From the NCBI GenBank assembly GCA_021791635.1, contig JAJYWF010000001.1, positions 39,680 through 103,679 on the forward strand: a stretch of DNA of 64,000 nucleotides, in the 5' to 3' direction. A program made the translations under genes and the position numbers. The notes under the pieces were generated by a model. It was given only the letters and a program-made list of their open reading frames with translations, was not told the DNA's origin and did no database searches. This DNA is from Actinomycetes bacterium (GTDB taxonomy: Bacteria; Actinomycetota; Acidimicrobiia; Acidimicrobiales; RAAP-2). This document shows positions 26,798-36,216 of the stretch, piece by piece (within the stretch, counting starts at the first letter, position 1; the number at the start of each line of letters is the position of its first letter).

Positions 26798-27520
26798 TCA
26801 CCGAGGGATGTCGTTGTACGCGCCGAGGGTCCAGCCCTGGCCCTGGCCCTGGCGTTCCCAGACCGTCATCGACGCATGACGCGTTCGCAGGCCCAGCCGA
26901 GGCCGATTTGGCGCCACCGGCATGAAGCGGAGCATCGTGGCCTCGATCACACCGGCATGGCATACGACAACGGTGGTCTCACCCGCATGGCACTCGGCCA
27001 CGCGGGTGACTCCAGCCGTAGCCCGGTCGACGAACTCCGTCCAGCTCTCACCTCCCGGAGCAATGGGCTGGGTCGGATCGGTGTCCCAGTCCGGGACCGG
27101 AAACTTCACCGCGAACTCCTCCCAGGTCAACGCGTCAGCTTCGCCCGGGTGCAGCTCGCAAAGGTCGCAGTCGGTCCTCACTTCCAGAAGTGCGTCGTCC
27201 CTCCGTACTCCGAGCATCGGCGCCAGGATCTCCGCCGTCTCGATCGCACGCGGAAGAGTCGAGGCATAGAGTGACCCCACCGTCCCGAGCTCGCCGGACC
27301 TTCTGAGCCGGAGGCCCAGCTCCTCCGCCTGCGCCCGACCTTCCCCGGTGAGCCCTGAGCATCCCGAAGGACCTCCGATCACTCCGTTCACGTTGCAGGT
27401 CCCCTGTCCGTGTCGAACCAGGACGAGCTTCGTCGGCGCCGCGAGGCCCTCGGGCACGGTACGGACCCCCTCGGGTGGATGTTGCCCTGCTGCACCCGGC
27501 CGACGTCTTCCGCCACTCAT
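26798..27520 (-). CDS. histidine phosphatase (phosphoglycerate mutase-like) family protein
   Basis: The 240-residue protein has the RHG catalytic motif in LVLVRHGQGTCNVNGVIGG, ASTLPRAIETAEIL, a Glu-rich mid segment (CDLCELHPGEADALTWEEF) and the second histidine in VVVCHAGVIEATMLRF. These fit a phosphohistidine-type phosphatase or mutase; substrate cannot be assigned. The first 25 residues are low complexity, so translation may begin later. Its ATG overlaps the stop of the VWA gene by 4 bases, so it is the last gene of the obgE-proB-proA-moxR-VWA unit. Confidence 0.85.
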   Translation of the reverse strand: MSGGRRRPGAAGQHPPEGVRTVPEGLAAPTKLVLVRHGQGTCNVNGVIGGPSGCSGLTGEGRAQAEELGLRLRRSGELGTVGSLYASTLPRAIETAEILAPMLGVRRDDALLEVRTDCDLCELHPGEADALTWEEFAVKFPVPDWDTDPTQPIAPGGESWTEFVDRATAGVTRVAECHAGETTVVVCHAGVIEATMLRFMPVAPNRPRLGLRTRHASMTVWERQGQGQGWTLGAYNDIPR

Positions 27521-28980
27521 TCCAGATCACCCACGAAGCGTTCGAGCTGTCTGAGGGTTCGACACTCCACTACGGCTTCACAATGCACGCCGTACTCGTC
27601 GATGATCGAGTCGCCAGAACCCCAGTAGGCCATGGGCTCAGGATTGAGCCAGTACACGTGACGGGCTCTGGCCTGGAGCTCCGCCAGGACCCACGCCTGT
27701 GAGGCATGATAATTGTTACGAGCGTCGCCCAGCATCAAGATGCTGGCCTTGGAAGTGACCTCGTCCCCCCATCGGTCGTTGAACACAGTCAGGGCGTGGC
27801 CATAGTCCGAATGGCCGTCCACCCATACCACATCGGCCTCGGCATTGATCCGCCGGACCGCGTCAGCAGGATCATCCGCGCCCTCGAAGAAGCGCGTCAC
27901 CTCGTCAATGCCGTCAACAAAGACGAAGCTCCTGACCTTCGAGAACTGTGAACTTATGGCGTGCACCAACAGGAGGGTAAAACGAGCGAACGACGCCACC
28001 GAGCCAGATATATCGGCGACGACGAAGATCTCCGGTTTCGAGGGATGTGGGTGGCGGAACTTGGGCTCGACCGGCACCCCACCGGTGGACAGTGACCGAC
28101 GGACGGTCGCCCGGAAGTCAAGGGGTCCTCTGCGCTGATGCCGGCGTTTGCGGGCAAGTCTCACCGCGAGCTTGCGCGAGAGCGGGTGGAGCGCGACCTG
28201 TAATGCCTTCAGCTCGTCGCGGGTGGCGTGCATGACGTCAATGTCTTCTGGCAAGGGCGTGCGTACTGATCGGAGGAGAGCCTCTGCACCTCGGTCGGCG
28301 ACCAGTCTCCGGCGAATCTCGCTTTCGATCGACTTTCGTAGATCATCCAGACGGGACTTGTACGCGTCGGCCATGAGGCGCTCTTCCAGCGCGGTGAGCG
28401 CGTCCCCATCGGACGAAGCGGCCGTGTGGCGGGCCTCCTCCATGAGCCGCTGGAGCACCCCTTCGAGGTCCAGGTTCCGGAGAGTGCGGTAGAAGTAGTA
28501 CGTGCCTCCCACCGGCCGACCTGGCTCCATGCCCGAAAATCGGTCGACAGCGTGACGGGCCACCATCGCGAGCATCCCCGAATTCCCCGACCGAATGGCC
28601 TGATAGAGCAGCTCGGCCAGCTCCTGGGGCGTCATCCCCGAGCCCCCACCCCTTCCCGTCCCCTGCTGCCCGGGAAGGCCCATTCCGGCTCCCGGGAAGG
28701 ACTTTTCCCCTGCTTCACCCCACGCCTCGAGGTTCTCGATCTGGGTGTCTCCTGGTCCACTGTCCCGACGGAGCGCGAAATAGATCTCGAACGCCGTCTC
28801 GAAGGCCCGCCAGTGCGAGTTGGATTTCACCAGGGTGGCACCCAGTGCGTACTTCAGCTCGTCGCGGTCGTCGAGGTTCACGTGGTGCATGGCATCGGCG
28901 GCATCCAGATGCTCGGTGAGCGACACCGGAAGCCCAGACTGGCGCAACTCCATGACGAACCCTGAGAGAAGATCGAGCAC
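27517..28980 (-). CDS. VWA domain-containing CoxE-like protein
   Basis: MoxR/VWA pairs act as chaperone-like modules for complex assembly or metal insertion. The 487-residue protein has a helical N-terminal part (FVMELRQSGLPVSLTEHLDA), a Gly-rich linker (GLPGQQGTGRGGGSG) and a C-terminal von Willebrand A domain. The MIDAS motif DISGS is at Asp323 (FVVADISGSVASFARFTLLL), with later DGHSDYGHAL and MLGDARNNY. I used the GTG at 28980 with GGAG four bases upstream. An open frame continues to 29244 but overlaps moxR out of frame and looks non-coding. It lies 10 bases after moxR. Confidence 0.88.
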   Translation of the reverse strand: MLDLLSGFVMELRQSGLPVSLTEHLDAADAMHHVNLDDRDELKYALGATLVKSNSHWRAFETAFEIYFALRRDSGPGDTQIENLEAWGEAGEKSFPGAGMGLPGQQGTGRGGGSGMTPQELAELLYQAIRSGNSGMLAMVARHAVDRFSGMEPGRPVGGTYYFYRTLRNLDLEGVLQRLMEEARHTAASSDGDALTALEERLMADAYKSRLDDLRKSIESEIRRRLVADRGAEALLRSVRTPLPEDIDVMHATRDELKALQVALHPLSRKLAVRLARKRRHQRRGPLDFRATVRRSLSTGGVPVEPKFRHPHPSKPEIFVVADISGSVASFARFTLLLVHAISSQFSKVRSFVFVDGIDEVTRFFEGADDPADAVRRINAEADVVWVDGHSDYGHALTVFNDRWGDEVTSKASILMLGDARNNYHASQAWVLAELQARARHVYWLNPEPMAYWGSGDSIIDEYGVHCEAVVECRTLRQLERFVGDLE

Positions 28981-28990
28981 CGATCTCCTC

Positions 28991-29980
28991 TCAGGTCCCG
29001 GCCGAAAGCAGTTCCTTGGCTGCCCGCTCGATGTCCGACTGGTACTTGAGGAGGATGTGGAGCGTGTCACGAGCTCCCGAAGCATCGATCGACTCGATCC
29101 CGAGCAGGACGAGGGTTCTCGCCCAATCCAAGGTCTCCGAGACCGACGGGGCCTTCCGCAACTCGATAGTGCGAAGCGACTGCACGATCCTGGCGACCTG
29201 ATCGGCCAATTCATCCGTGATTCCGGGCACCCTGGTTCGGACAATTTCGCGCTCCCTCTCCAACCCGGGGTAATCGATGTGCAGGTAGAGGCAGCGCCGC
29301 TTCAAGGCTTCGGACAGTTCCCGGGTGTTGTTCGAGGTGAGGAACACCATTGGCAGGCGCGTGGCGCGCACGGTGCCAAGCTCGGGTATCGACACCTGGT
29401 ACTCCGAAAGGACCTCGAGGAGCAGTGCTTCGGTCTCGAGCTCCACTCGGTCGACTTCGTCTACCAACAACACGACTGGCTCGTCCGCTCGGATGGCCTC
29501 CAGCAGCGGGCGAGTGAGGAGAAAGTCCTCAGAGAAGATGTCCTCTTCGAGGTGCTTCCATGCAGCACCATCCTTCGTTTGAGCTGCCGAAGCCGCGCGA
29601 AGACCGTCGTCCGAACCACCCGAGATCTGCGCCGCCTGTATCCGCAGGAGCTGCTTGCGATAGTTCCATTCGTACAGGGCCTTGGATTCGTCGAGCCCCT
29701 CGTAACACTGGAGCCGGATCAGTCGACTGTTGCTGAGCTCGGCCACAGACTTGGCCAGCTGGGTCTTCCCGGTTCCGGCCGGCCCTTCGACCAGGACCGG
29801 CTTGGCCAAGCGATCAGCCAGGTACACGACGCCCGCAATCCCGTCGTCAGCCAGGTACCCGATCTCGGCCAGACCGCGCCGTAGCTCGTGCGCCGACTCG
29901 AACCTCGCTGGACCACTGTCAGGAATGCCCAGGTCGGCATTCGACCAACTGGTCCGACCTTGCTCGGCGGTATCGCTCAC
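28991..29980 (-). CDS. MoxR-family AAA+ ATPase
   Basis: The 329-residue AAA+ ATPase has Walker A GPAGTGKTQLAKSVAEL, Walker B VVLLVDEVDRVE, the sensor segment FLTSNNTRELSEALKRRC and an arginine-finger region, matching the MoxR branch. The start is the GTG at 29980 that overlaps the proA stop as GTGA; an earlier frame start lies inside proA. The partner VWA gene follows directly. The client is not known: neither proline synthesis genes nor the downstream phosphatase is an established MoxR substrate. It has no transmembrane segment and should be cytoplasmic. Confidence 0.9.
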   Translation of the reverse strand: MSDTAEQGRTSWSNADLGIPDSGPARFESAHELRRGLAEIGYLADDGIAGVVYLADRLAKPVLVEGPAGTGKTQLAKSVAELSNSRLIRLQCYEGLDESKALYEWNYRKQLLRIQAAQISGGSDDGLRAASAAQTKDGAAWKHLEEDIFSEDFLLTRPLLEAIRADEPVVLLVDEVDRVELETEALLLEVLSEYQVSIPELGTVRATRLPMVFLTSNNTRELSEALKRRCLYLHIDYPGLEREREIVRTRVPGITDELADQVARIVQSLRTIELRKAPSVSETLDWARTLVLLGIESIDASGARDTLHILLKYQSDIERAAKELLSAGT

Positions 29981-31221
29981 CGGACATGGCCCTCTCCGCG
30001 AATGACCCACTTCACGCAAGTGAGCTCCCGAACACCCATCGGCCCTCGGGCGTGAAGCTTCTGAGTGGAAATGCCAACTTCAGCACCCAATCCCAGCTCA
30101 CCTCCATCGACGAACCTGGTGGATGCGTTTACCACGACGGCAGCGGCATCCACGCCCCGCACGAATCTGTCAGCCGTCGTCAAATTGTTCGTCACGATCG
30201 CCTCCGAGTGCCCAGATCCGAACCGAGCTACGTGCTCCAGCGCTCCGTTCACATCGTCGACGACGGCCACGCTGAGCTTCAACGAAAGAAATTCCGTGGC
30301 GAAATCCTCTTCGGTAACCTCACCGACGTCGTCCACGAGTAGGCGCACTCGGTCGTCACCGACCCACTCCACGCTCGCCATCTCCTTCCGAAGCCCTGGG
30401 AGGAGCTCGGCGGCGACATCCGCGTGCACGAGCAGAGTCTCGACCGCATTACACACCCCGGGGCGCTGCATCTTCGCGTTCACGACGATCTTCCTGGCCA
30501 TTGTCAAGTCGGCATCCACGTCCACGTAGACGTGGCAGTTCCCGTCTCCGTCCAGAACGTACGGAACGGTAGCGTGCTCCAAGAGTGAGGCAATCAATGC
30601 AGGTCCCCCACGGGGGATGAGGCAGTCGATCAGGCCCCTGAGCCGCATGAACTCGATGGCCGCGGCATGGCTCGAATCCTCGACCAGCTGGATGCCATCC
30701 TCGGGAAGTCCGACTTTGGCCAAGCTTCTCCTGAGCACACCGACCAGTGCCGAATTCGTCCGCTGAGCTGAAGAAGAGCCCCGGAGCAGGACGGCATTCC
30801 CGGCTTTGAGGCACAGTCCGGCTGCATCGCTGGTCACGTTCGGCCGGTTCTCATAGATGACCCCAACGACGCCGAGCGGGACCCGGACACGCTCGATCCG
30901 CAGACCGTTCGGCTGGACCCACCCGTCGATGACTTCACCCACCGGATCCGCCAAACCGGCCACGGTCCGCAGTCCGCCGGCCATGCTCTCGAGACGCTCA
31001 CGGCTCAGGCGGAGCCGGTCCAGTGCCGTCGCGTCCATTCCACTCGCCTGAGCCTGCTCGATATCCGACGCGTTCGCCTCGAGGAGATGGGATGCTTCTG
31101 ACATCAAGAGGTCCGATGCCACCTCCAGAGCTTCATTTCGGACAACGGCCGACGAAGCTCCTACCAGGAGCGACGCTGATTTGGCCCTGACCCCGAGTTC
31201 GTGGATCTCCCGCAATGCCAC
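29977..31221 (-). CDS. proA: glutamate-5-semialdehyde dehydrogenase (gamma-glutamyl phosphate reductase)
   Basis: ProA is the second enzyme of proline synthesis and reduces gamma-glutamyl phosphate with NADPH. The 414 residues match throughout: RVRVPLGVVGVIYENRPNVT, LCLKAGNAVLLRGSSSA and CLIPRGGPALIASLLEHA. The catalytic Cys lies in QRPGVCNAVETLLVH, and the C-terminal segment is VVVNASTRFVDGGELGLGAE. It follows proB by 30 bases. Confidence 0.97.
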   Translation of the reverse strand: MALREIHELGVRAKSASLLVGASSAVVRNEALEVASDLLMSEASHLLEANASDIEQAQASGMDATALDRLRLSRERLESMAGGLRTVAGLADPVGEVIDGWVQPNGLRIERVRVPLGVVGVIYENRPNVTSDAAGLCLKAGNAVLLRGSSSAQRTNSALVGVLRRSLAKVGLPEDGIQLVEDSSHAAAIEFMRLRGLIDCLIPRGGPALIASLLEHATVPYVLDGDGNCHVYVDVDADLTMARKIVVNAKMQRPGVCNAVETLLVHADVAAELLPGLRKEMASVEWVGDDRVRLLVDDVGEVTEEDFATEFLSLKLSVAVVDDVNGALEHVARFGSGHSEAIVTNNLTTADRFVRGVDAAAVVVNASTRFVDGGELGLGAEVGISTQKLHARGPMGVRELTCVKWVIRGEGHVR

Positions 31222-31251
31222 CGAGTCAGCCTAGCCGTCGCCGGGCCGGCC

Positions 31252-32352
31252 CTAACCGAGCACGACCAGGTCGTCCCGATGCACGACCTCGCTCCCCAGG
31301 TCCTCGGGAAGCTTCTCACTCCGCTTCCCCGTCCACTCCGACGCCCTGCTGGAAGGCGGGCGGCGGATTCCCTTGTCGAACCCCACTACGTCGTGACCAG
31401 CTATGTCCACGGCGTCCTCGGGAAAGAAGTCACCGGTCACACCGGTCACTCCTGCGGCCAGAAGTGAACGACCCTGCTCCAACAGCGCCTTCCGAGCACC
31501 TTCGTCAACCGTCAGTACGCCGTTGGCGCCCAGGGCGAAGGCGATCCACAACTTGCGCGACGAGATGGTGCGACGTTGAGCCCGGAACACGGTTCCCGAA
31601 CCCGCCCGTCCTTCCAGGACGGAGCTGAGGACTCCCTCCCGCTGCCCGCTGGCGATCACCACCTCCACTCCCGACCACGTCGCAATCTTCGCCGCGGCCA
31701 GCTTCGAGGCCATTCCTCCACTCCCGACATCGGACCCAGGACCACCTGCCAGCGACTCCAGCCGGTGATCGATCTCCTCCACTTCTTCGATCAGCGATGC
31801 CTCTGACACCACCCGTGGATCCGCATCCAGCAGACCATCGATATCACTCAGCATGATCAAGCGGTCGGCCCCGACCAGATGGGCGACGAGAGCGCTCAGC
31901 CGGTCGTTGTCGCCGAAGCGAATCTCCTCATCGGCGACGGCGTCGTTCTCGTTCACCACCGGTACCACCCCCAGCCCGAGCAGATGGTGCAACGTTTGGC
32001 GGGCGTGGAGGTATTGACGGCGATGGATGAAGTCCAAGGGTGCGAGAAGGACTTGACCAGCCAGTAGATCGTGATGTCCGAAGCCGTCCTGCCACGTGCG
32101 CATCAACCGGTGCTGCCCTACGGCAGACACTGCTTGGAGCACGGCCGGATCGCGCGGCCTTTGACGCCCGCGACCCAGGATCGACCAGCCGGCAGCGATG
32201 GCCCCGGAGGTGACCAGCACCACTTGATGTCCCGAGCGCCAGTGATGTGCTATCTCCGCGGCGATTCTCTCTACCGCTCGAACATTCACGTCACCCGCCG
32301 CGTTCGTGACAGTCGAGGACCCGACCTTGACCACAACGGGAGGAGTGCTCAC
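31252..32352 (-). CDS. proB: glutamate 5-kinase
   Basis: ProB phosphorylates glutamate in proline synthesis. The 366-residue product has the amino acid kinase domain: VVVKVGSSTVTNAAGDVN, VVLVTSGAIAAGWSILG, VVPVVNENDAVADEEIRFGD, and GSGGMASKLAAAKIATWSGV. The C-terminal PUA domain covers about 270-355. Its start overlaps the obgE stop by 4 bases. Feedback inhibition by proline is usual for this family but cannot be read from the sequence. Confidence 0.96.
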   Translation of the reverse strand: MSTPPVVVKVGSSTVTNAAGDVNVRAVERIAAEIAHHWRSGHQVVLVTSGAIAAGWSILGRGRQRPRDPAVLQAVSAVGQHRLMRTWQDGFGHHDLLAGQVLLAPLDFIHRRQYLHARQTLHHLLGLGVVPVVNENDAVADEEIRFGDNDRLSALVAHLVGADRLIMLSDIDGLLDADPRVVSEASLIEEVEEIDHRLESLAGGPGSDVGSGGMASKLAAAKIATWSGVEVVIASGQREGVLSSVLEGRAGSGTVFRAQRRTISSRKLWIAFALGANGVLTVDEGARKALLEQGRSLLAAGVTGVTGDFFPEDAVDIAGHDVVGFDKGIRRPPSSRASEWTGKRSEKLPEDLGSEVVHRDDLVVLG

Positions 32353-33749
32353 TTGCTTCTCCGAGGTTCTCGTCTCCTCGCTTTACCATGCTTGCTCGAA
32401 CTTCCTCCGACTCGCCGGACCTCCCGAGCTGATTGGGCCGCCTCCAGAGCTCCCTCGGGCTGATCCCGGACCCACGTGAACGACACTTGGCCGACGTGAA
32501 CTTCGTCACCGTCGCGTGCGCCAGCCCGGGCCAAGGCCCTATCCACTCCGAGACGGCGGAGCCGTCGCACCGCCTCCCTGATCGCCCCTTCATCCGTCAT
32601 GTCAGAGAAACCCACAGCCCGCTCGGCGGCACGCCCGGCCACCGCCCATTCGCCGTCGCCTGCGTTCTCGACGGTGATCCCCTGGGGGGCAGGGCGGTGG
32701 ACGACTACGCCGTTGACCGGTCCGTCCTCCACCTCCCGTTCGCGCGCCCTGAGCACCTCATCGGCCACACGAGCCACGAGCTCGTCGATACCTGATCCGG
32801 TCGCTGCCGAGATGACTAGGTCGATGGGAACTTCTCCTAGGGCACCGGGCTCCTCGCCGACCAGCACGTCTCCCTTCGAGCAGACTACGACTCGCGGTCG
32901 ATCGAGAAGTTCCCGTCGATACCCTGCGAGCTCGTCCATCAGAATGCGAAATTGCTCCTCCGGTGACGTGCCGTCCGAAGCCACGGGGTCGATCATCACC
33001 ACGAGAACCCTGGCCCGCTCTATGTGGCGTAGGAAGCGATGGCCCAGCCCCCGACCCTCGGCGGCTCCCTCGATCAGCCCGGGGATGTCGGCCATCACGA
33101 GCTCGCTCCCCTCTCCCCTCGATGCGTCACGGCGGGGACCGACCCGAACGACCCCGAGGTGAGGCTCCAGAGTGGTGAACGGATAATCAGCGATCTTCGG
33201 CTTGGCCGCAGAGACCGTAGAGATGAGGGTCGACTTGCCGACATTGGGAAACCCCACCAAGGCCACGTCGGCCATGAGCTTCAGCTCCAGGTCGAACCAC
33301 ACCTCTTCCCCGAGCTCTCCCTGCTCGGCAAATGCCGGAGCCCTGCGAGAATTCGACAAGAACCGGGCGTTGCCGCGCCCACCCGCTCCCCCACTGGCCG
33401 CGAGCCACCGATCCCCCGGGCCGGACAAGTCACAGAGGATCTGCCCCCCGCGGTCCTTCACCACCGTCCCGATCGGGACCGGGACCACGAGATCGGAGCC
33501 CCGTGCCCCGTGTCGGCGATTCCCAGCTCCGTGCCCACCGTCCCCGGCACGGCGGTGCGGAAAGTCTCGAAATCCAAGCAACGAAGACTGATTTCGTGTC
33601 GAGAGGAGCCACACGTCGCCACCACGCCCACCATCGCCGCCGTCGGGCCCACCCCGGTCCACGTGTGCTTCACGCCTGAACGACGCTGAGCCTGCGCCAC
33701 CGTCGCCGGCCTTGGCGTGGAGCTGCGCTGCATCGACGAATCCCGACAT
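32349..33749 (-). CDS. obgE: GTPase Obg (CgtA)
   Basis: Obg is an essential ribosome-associated GTPase in 50S maturation and stress signalling. The 466-residue protein has the Gly-rich Obg fold (LHAKAGDGGAGSASFRREAH, GGPDGGDGGRGGDVWL), the G domain with G1 GFPNVGKST near 165-175 and G3 DIPGLIEGAAEGRGLGHRFL. An Obg C-terminal (OCT) domain follows (AVGFSDMTDEGAIREAVRRL). The last 30 residues are basic. The usual partners rplU-rpmA are separated from it by the amine oxidase gene. The 184-base upstream gap is unannotated and may hold its promoter. Confidence 0.96.
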   Translation of the reverse strand: MSGFVDAAQLHAKAGDGGAGSASFRREAHVDRGGPDGGDGGRGGDVWLLSTRNQSSLLGFRDFPHRRAGDGGHGAGNRRHGARGSDLVVPVPIGTVVKDRGGQILCDLSGPGDRWLAASGGAGGRGNARFLSNSRRAPAFAEQGELGEEVWFDLELKLMADVALVGFPNVGKSTLISTVSAAKPKIADYPFTTLEPHLGVVRVGPRRDASRGEGSELVMADIPGLIEGAAEGRGLGHRFLRHIERARVLVVMIDPVASDGTSPEEQFRILMDELAGYRRELLDRPRVVVCSKGDVLVGEEPGALGEVPIDLVISAATGSGIDELVARVADEVLRAREREVEDGPVNGVVVHRPAPQGITVENAGDGEWAVAGRAAERAVGFSDMTDEGAIREAVRRLRRLGVDRALARAGARDGDEVHVGQVSFTWVRDQPEGALEAAQSAREVRRVGGSSSKHGKARRREPRRSK

Positions 33750-33933
33750 GGCTCGATCCTACGAGGTGGGTGAGCTGCCGGTGCCACACGTCGAACTCCT
33801 CCCGAGGTCCACCACACCGGCGACCACCTGAGCCGTTGCGCTGGTCCCATCTGGAGGATCACCCCGACGCTATGGGGCTATCCGGGGTCGAGGTCCAATC
33901 GGCTGGCTCCGCCGCTACCGGAAAAGTCGGGTG

Positions 33934-35868
33934 TCATCCGCAGCCGCCAGCCGGATCACACCCGACATCACCCGATGGTGGGACGTCGAGTGCCGGATTG
34001 CCTTCGAAGAAGCCGACCGGCACAAAGGAAAATCCCGTGTACTCGACCGGCATGACCGGCCAGTCTTCTGGACGTGGGACGTGGGTCACGCCGAACGTGT
34101 GCCACAGCACCAGATCAGTGTCGACCAGCTGGCGATCGCGCTCCGTCCAGCTCTTCACGCCCTCGCCTCCTTCATGCTGGTTCGGAAAGTCACCCGCAGC
34201 CCTCCGCTGCTCCGATGTGTAGGCAGTAACCCACAGATGGTGGGTGGCGAACCCCGCACGCTTCTCGATGCTCGAACCGGGCTGAGCCAGCAGGGTCGGA
34301 GAGCTGAGCGGAACAAGCTTGTACGCGGGAGCCTCACCGAGGGAGTTCGTGGCCGAACGGTTGACCACTTTCCAGTGACGGCTCTTCGATGGGTCGATGA
34401 ATCGCCTGGCGCTCAACTCACTCGTCAACATCTTCGATGTGGTTCGGAACGCATTTCCCAAGGGATTCTGCGGTCCCAGCGGCTCAGGGACCACGTCGAC
34501 CTCGTAAACGCAATTCTCGGGCCCGTCAACTTCCACATCCAGGCGAACGTTGAAGAGATGCTGGTGAAGGGGCGCAGCGAGCTGTGGCGCGATCATCGAA
34601 GCGTTCGGAGGAGTGTGGTCGGGATGAGCACCCTGGGTGGATAGAATTCCGGTTAGCTTGACTTCGAGCTGCATCGTGCCGTCCAGATAGAAGTACCAGT
34701 AGAACCCGTAGTCGTAGTTCCCCACGGTGGCGATGGAGCTCACTACCAACCGTCTCGACCGACGTACTTCGCTTCGCCCGCTGTACCCGTCCGTGTGCTT
34801 CCACAGGATCCCGAAGTCCTCTTCGTGCATGCAGATCGCGTTGCGGAGCGTCTGAGGATTCCCTGATTCGTCGGCATAAGGAACGTCGAAGTAGTAGATC
34901 TCACCGAGGCAGTCGCACCCAAGCGAAAGCGAATTGGCCATCCGCCCCAGGCCCCACTCACCGGCATCGAACGCACTCTTCCACGAGTGCCCGGAGTCCG
35001 GGCTCCCGTAAGGCACCACCATCTCGTCGACTGACGCCCGGTAGAGGATGGGCCGATCCCGTCCCTGGTCACGGTAAGAGACTCGGTGGAGCACGACTCC
35101 TTCCACTGGGTCCATCGACACGCGGAACGACCATCGCTGCCATTGGACTAGGTTGCCCTCCACCGAAAAGCTCGGGCCGCGTGGTTGGCGGATCTCCAGT
35201 GGACGAAGGTCCTCTCGGAGCCCGGGCATGTCCTCGGGGAAGTACCCTCCCGGCCCGGGGGGAATCGGGACCGATCCCGTGTCCGTCACTTCGAGAACCT
35301 CGGCACGCCCCATGTCGACGAATCCCACCACTCCTTCCACGGGACGGGCATATCCGTTGGCTCCGGGCGCATCGCGGACGTACGAGAGACAACGGCTCAA
35401 GCGTCGATCCGCTTCAACTTCAAGTCCGAACGCCCCGGCCGGCCATGGATCAATTTGGACTTTGCTGAAATCGTCAATACCCCGCTTCCTCATTGCTGCC
35501 TGCCAGCGACCGTCGGCCTTGAGCGCCGCAATGACAGCGATCGCCTCGGTGAAGAGCAGGGCCGGCCGGGCGTCAGGGATCTCCCTCCAGCTCACAATGC
35601 TCCTCGTGGACACGGAGACCACCACCTCCATGACGAACGCCCTGGGAGAAGTCACGAGGAGGATCCGGACCTGTCGAGCGACCGGATCACCGGGCCGATA
35701 GCTGCGAACGACGTCCTTCGATGGCTCCTCGAGACCGACGTAGGCAAAGATGACCCGGGCATCCACGCGTCCCGAGTCACGAACGACTTCCGTCGCAGTT
35801 GCAATCTCTTCCGCGGTCAGAGACTCCAGTGGATGGTCAATCTCAGACTGCTGGGGGCCCTCCGGCAT
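33934..35868 (-). CDS. copper amine oxidase (primary-amine oxidase)
   Basis: Copper/TPQ amine oxidases deaminate primary amines such as phenylethylamine, tyramine or histamine to aldehyde, ammonia and H2O2. The 644-residue protein has D2/D3-like N-terminal domains and the large catalytic domain. The TPQ precursor motif NYDY lies in VGNYDYGFYWYF (Tyr385). Copper ligands are expected in LHQHLFNVRLD and in DLVLWHTFGVTHVPRPEDWP. No signal peptide is seen, so it is probably cytoplasmic. It sits alone between rpmA and obgE with 81 and 184 base gaps. Codon use looks like its neighbours. The exact substrate is not assignable. Confidence 0.93.
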   Translation of the reverse strand: MPEGPQQSEIDHPLESLTAEEIATATEVVRDSGRVDARVIFAYVGLEEPSKDVVRSYRPGDPVARQVRILLVTSPRAFVMEVVVSVSTRSIVSWREIPDARPALLFTEAIAVIAALKADGRWQAAMRKRGIDDFSKVQIDPWPAGAFGLEVEADRRLSRCLSYVRDAPGANGYARPVEGVVGFVDMGRAEVLEVTDTGSVPIPPGPGGYFPEDMPGLREDLRPLEIRQPRGPSFSVEGNLVQWQRWSFRVSMDPVEGVVLHRVSYRDQGRDRPILYRASVDEMVVPYGSPDSGHSWKSAFDAGEWGLGRMANSLSLGCDCLGEIYYFDVPYADESGNPQTLRNAICMHEEDFGILWKHTDGYSGRSEVRRSRRLVVSSIATVGNYDYGFYWYFYLDGTMQLEVKLTGILSTQGAHPDHTPPNASMIAPQLAAPLHQHLFNVRLDVEVDGPENCVYEVDVVPEPLGPQNPLGNAFRTTSKMLTSELSARRFIDPSKSRHWKVVNRSATNSLGEAPAYKLVPLSSPTLLAQPGSSIEKRAGFATHHLWVTAYTSEQRRAAGDFPNQHEGGEGVKSWTERDRQLVDTDLVLWHTFGVTHVPRPEDWPVMPVEYTGFSFVPVGFFEGNPALDVPPSGDVGCDPAGGCG

Positions 35869-35949
35869 GGCCGCCAGGGTAGGCGATCGTTCTCACCGGA
35901 AGCAACGTTCCGACCTCTCCCTACCCGCCGTTCTCAACCCGACCGGGCG

Positions 35950-36201
35950 TCAGTGGGGGAGGACGTCTACCAGCTTTCGATCCCGACGCATCCCGAATTT
36001 CACCACGCCGTCGGCGAGGGCGAACAGAGTGTCGTCCCCTCCCCTTCCGACGTTGATCCCGGGATGAAAGTGGGTTCCCCTCTGCCGAACGATGATCGAT
36101 CCCGAAGTCACCTCGGTCCCGTCAAATACCTTCACCCCGAGTCTTTGTGCCCGGGAGTCCCGCCCATTGCGCGTGGACCCACCACCCTTGGTCTTCGACA
36201 T
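35950..36201 (-). CDS. rpmA: 50S ribosomal protein L27
   Basis: L27 lies near the peptidyl transferase centre. The 83-residue protein carries the family start [20 protein letters not shown] and [20 protein letters not shown] in the core, and ends [10 protein letters not shown]. It lacks the cleaved N-terminal extension of Firmicutes L27. It starts 15 bases after the rplU stop. Confidence 0.97.
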   Translation of the reverse strand: MSKTKGGGSTRNGRDSRAQRLGVKVFDGTEVTSGSIIVRQRGTHFHPGINVGRGGDDTLFALADGVVKFGMRRDRKLVDVLPH

Positions 36202-36216
36202 GAAAGGCGGCCTCCC

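Noticed and set aside
35869..35949. Terminator between rpmA and the amine oxidase
   Set aside because: The only inverted repeat has 7-base arms with a loop of about 45 bases and no T-tract.
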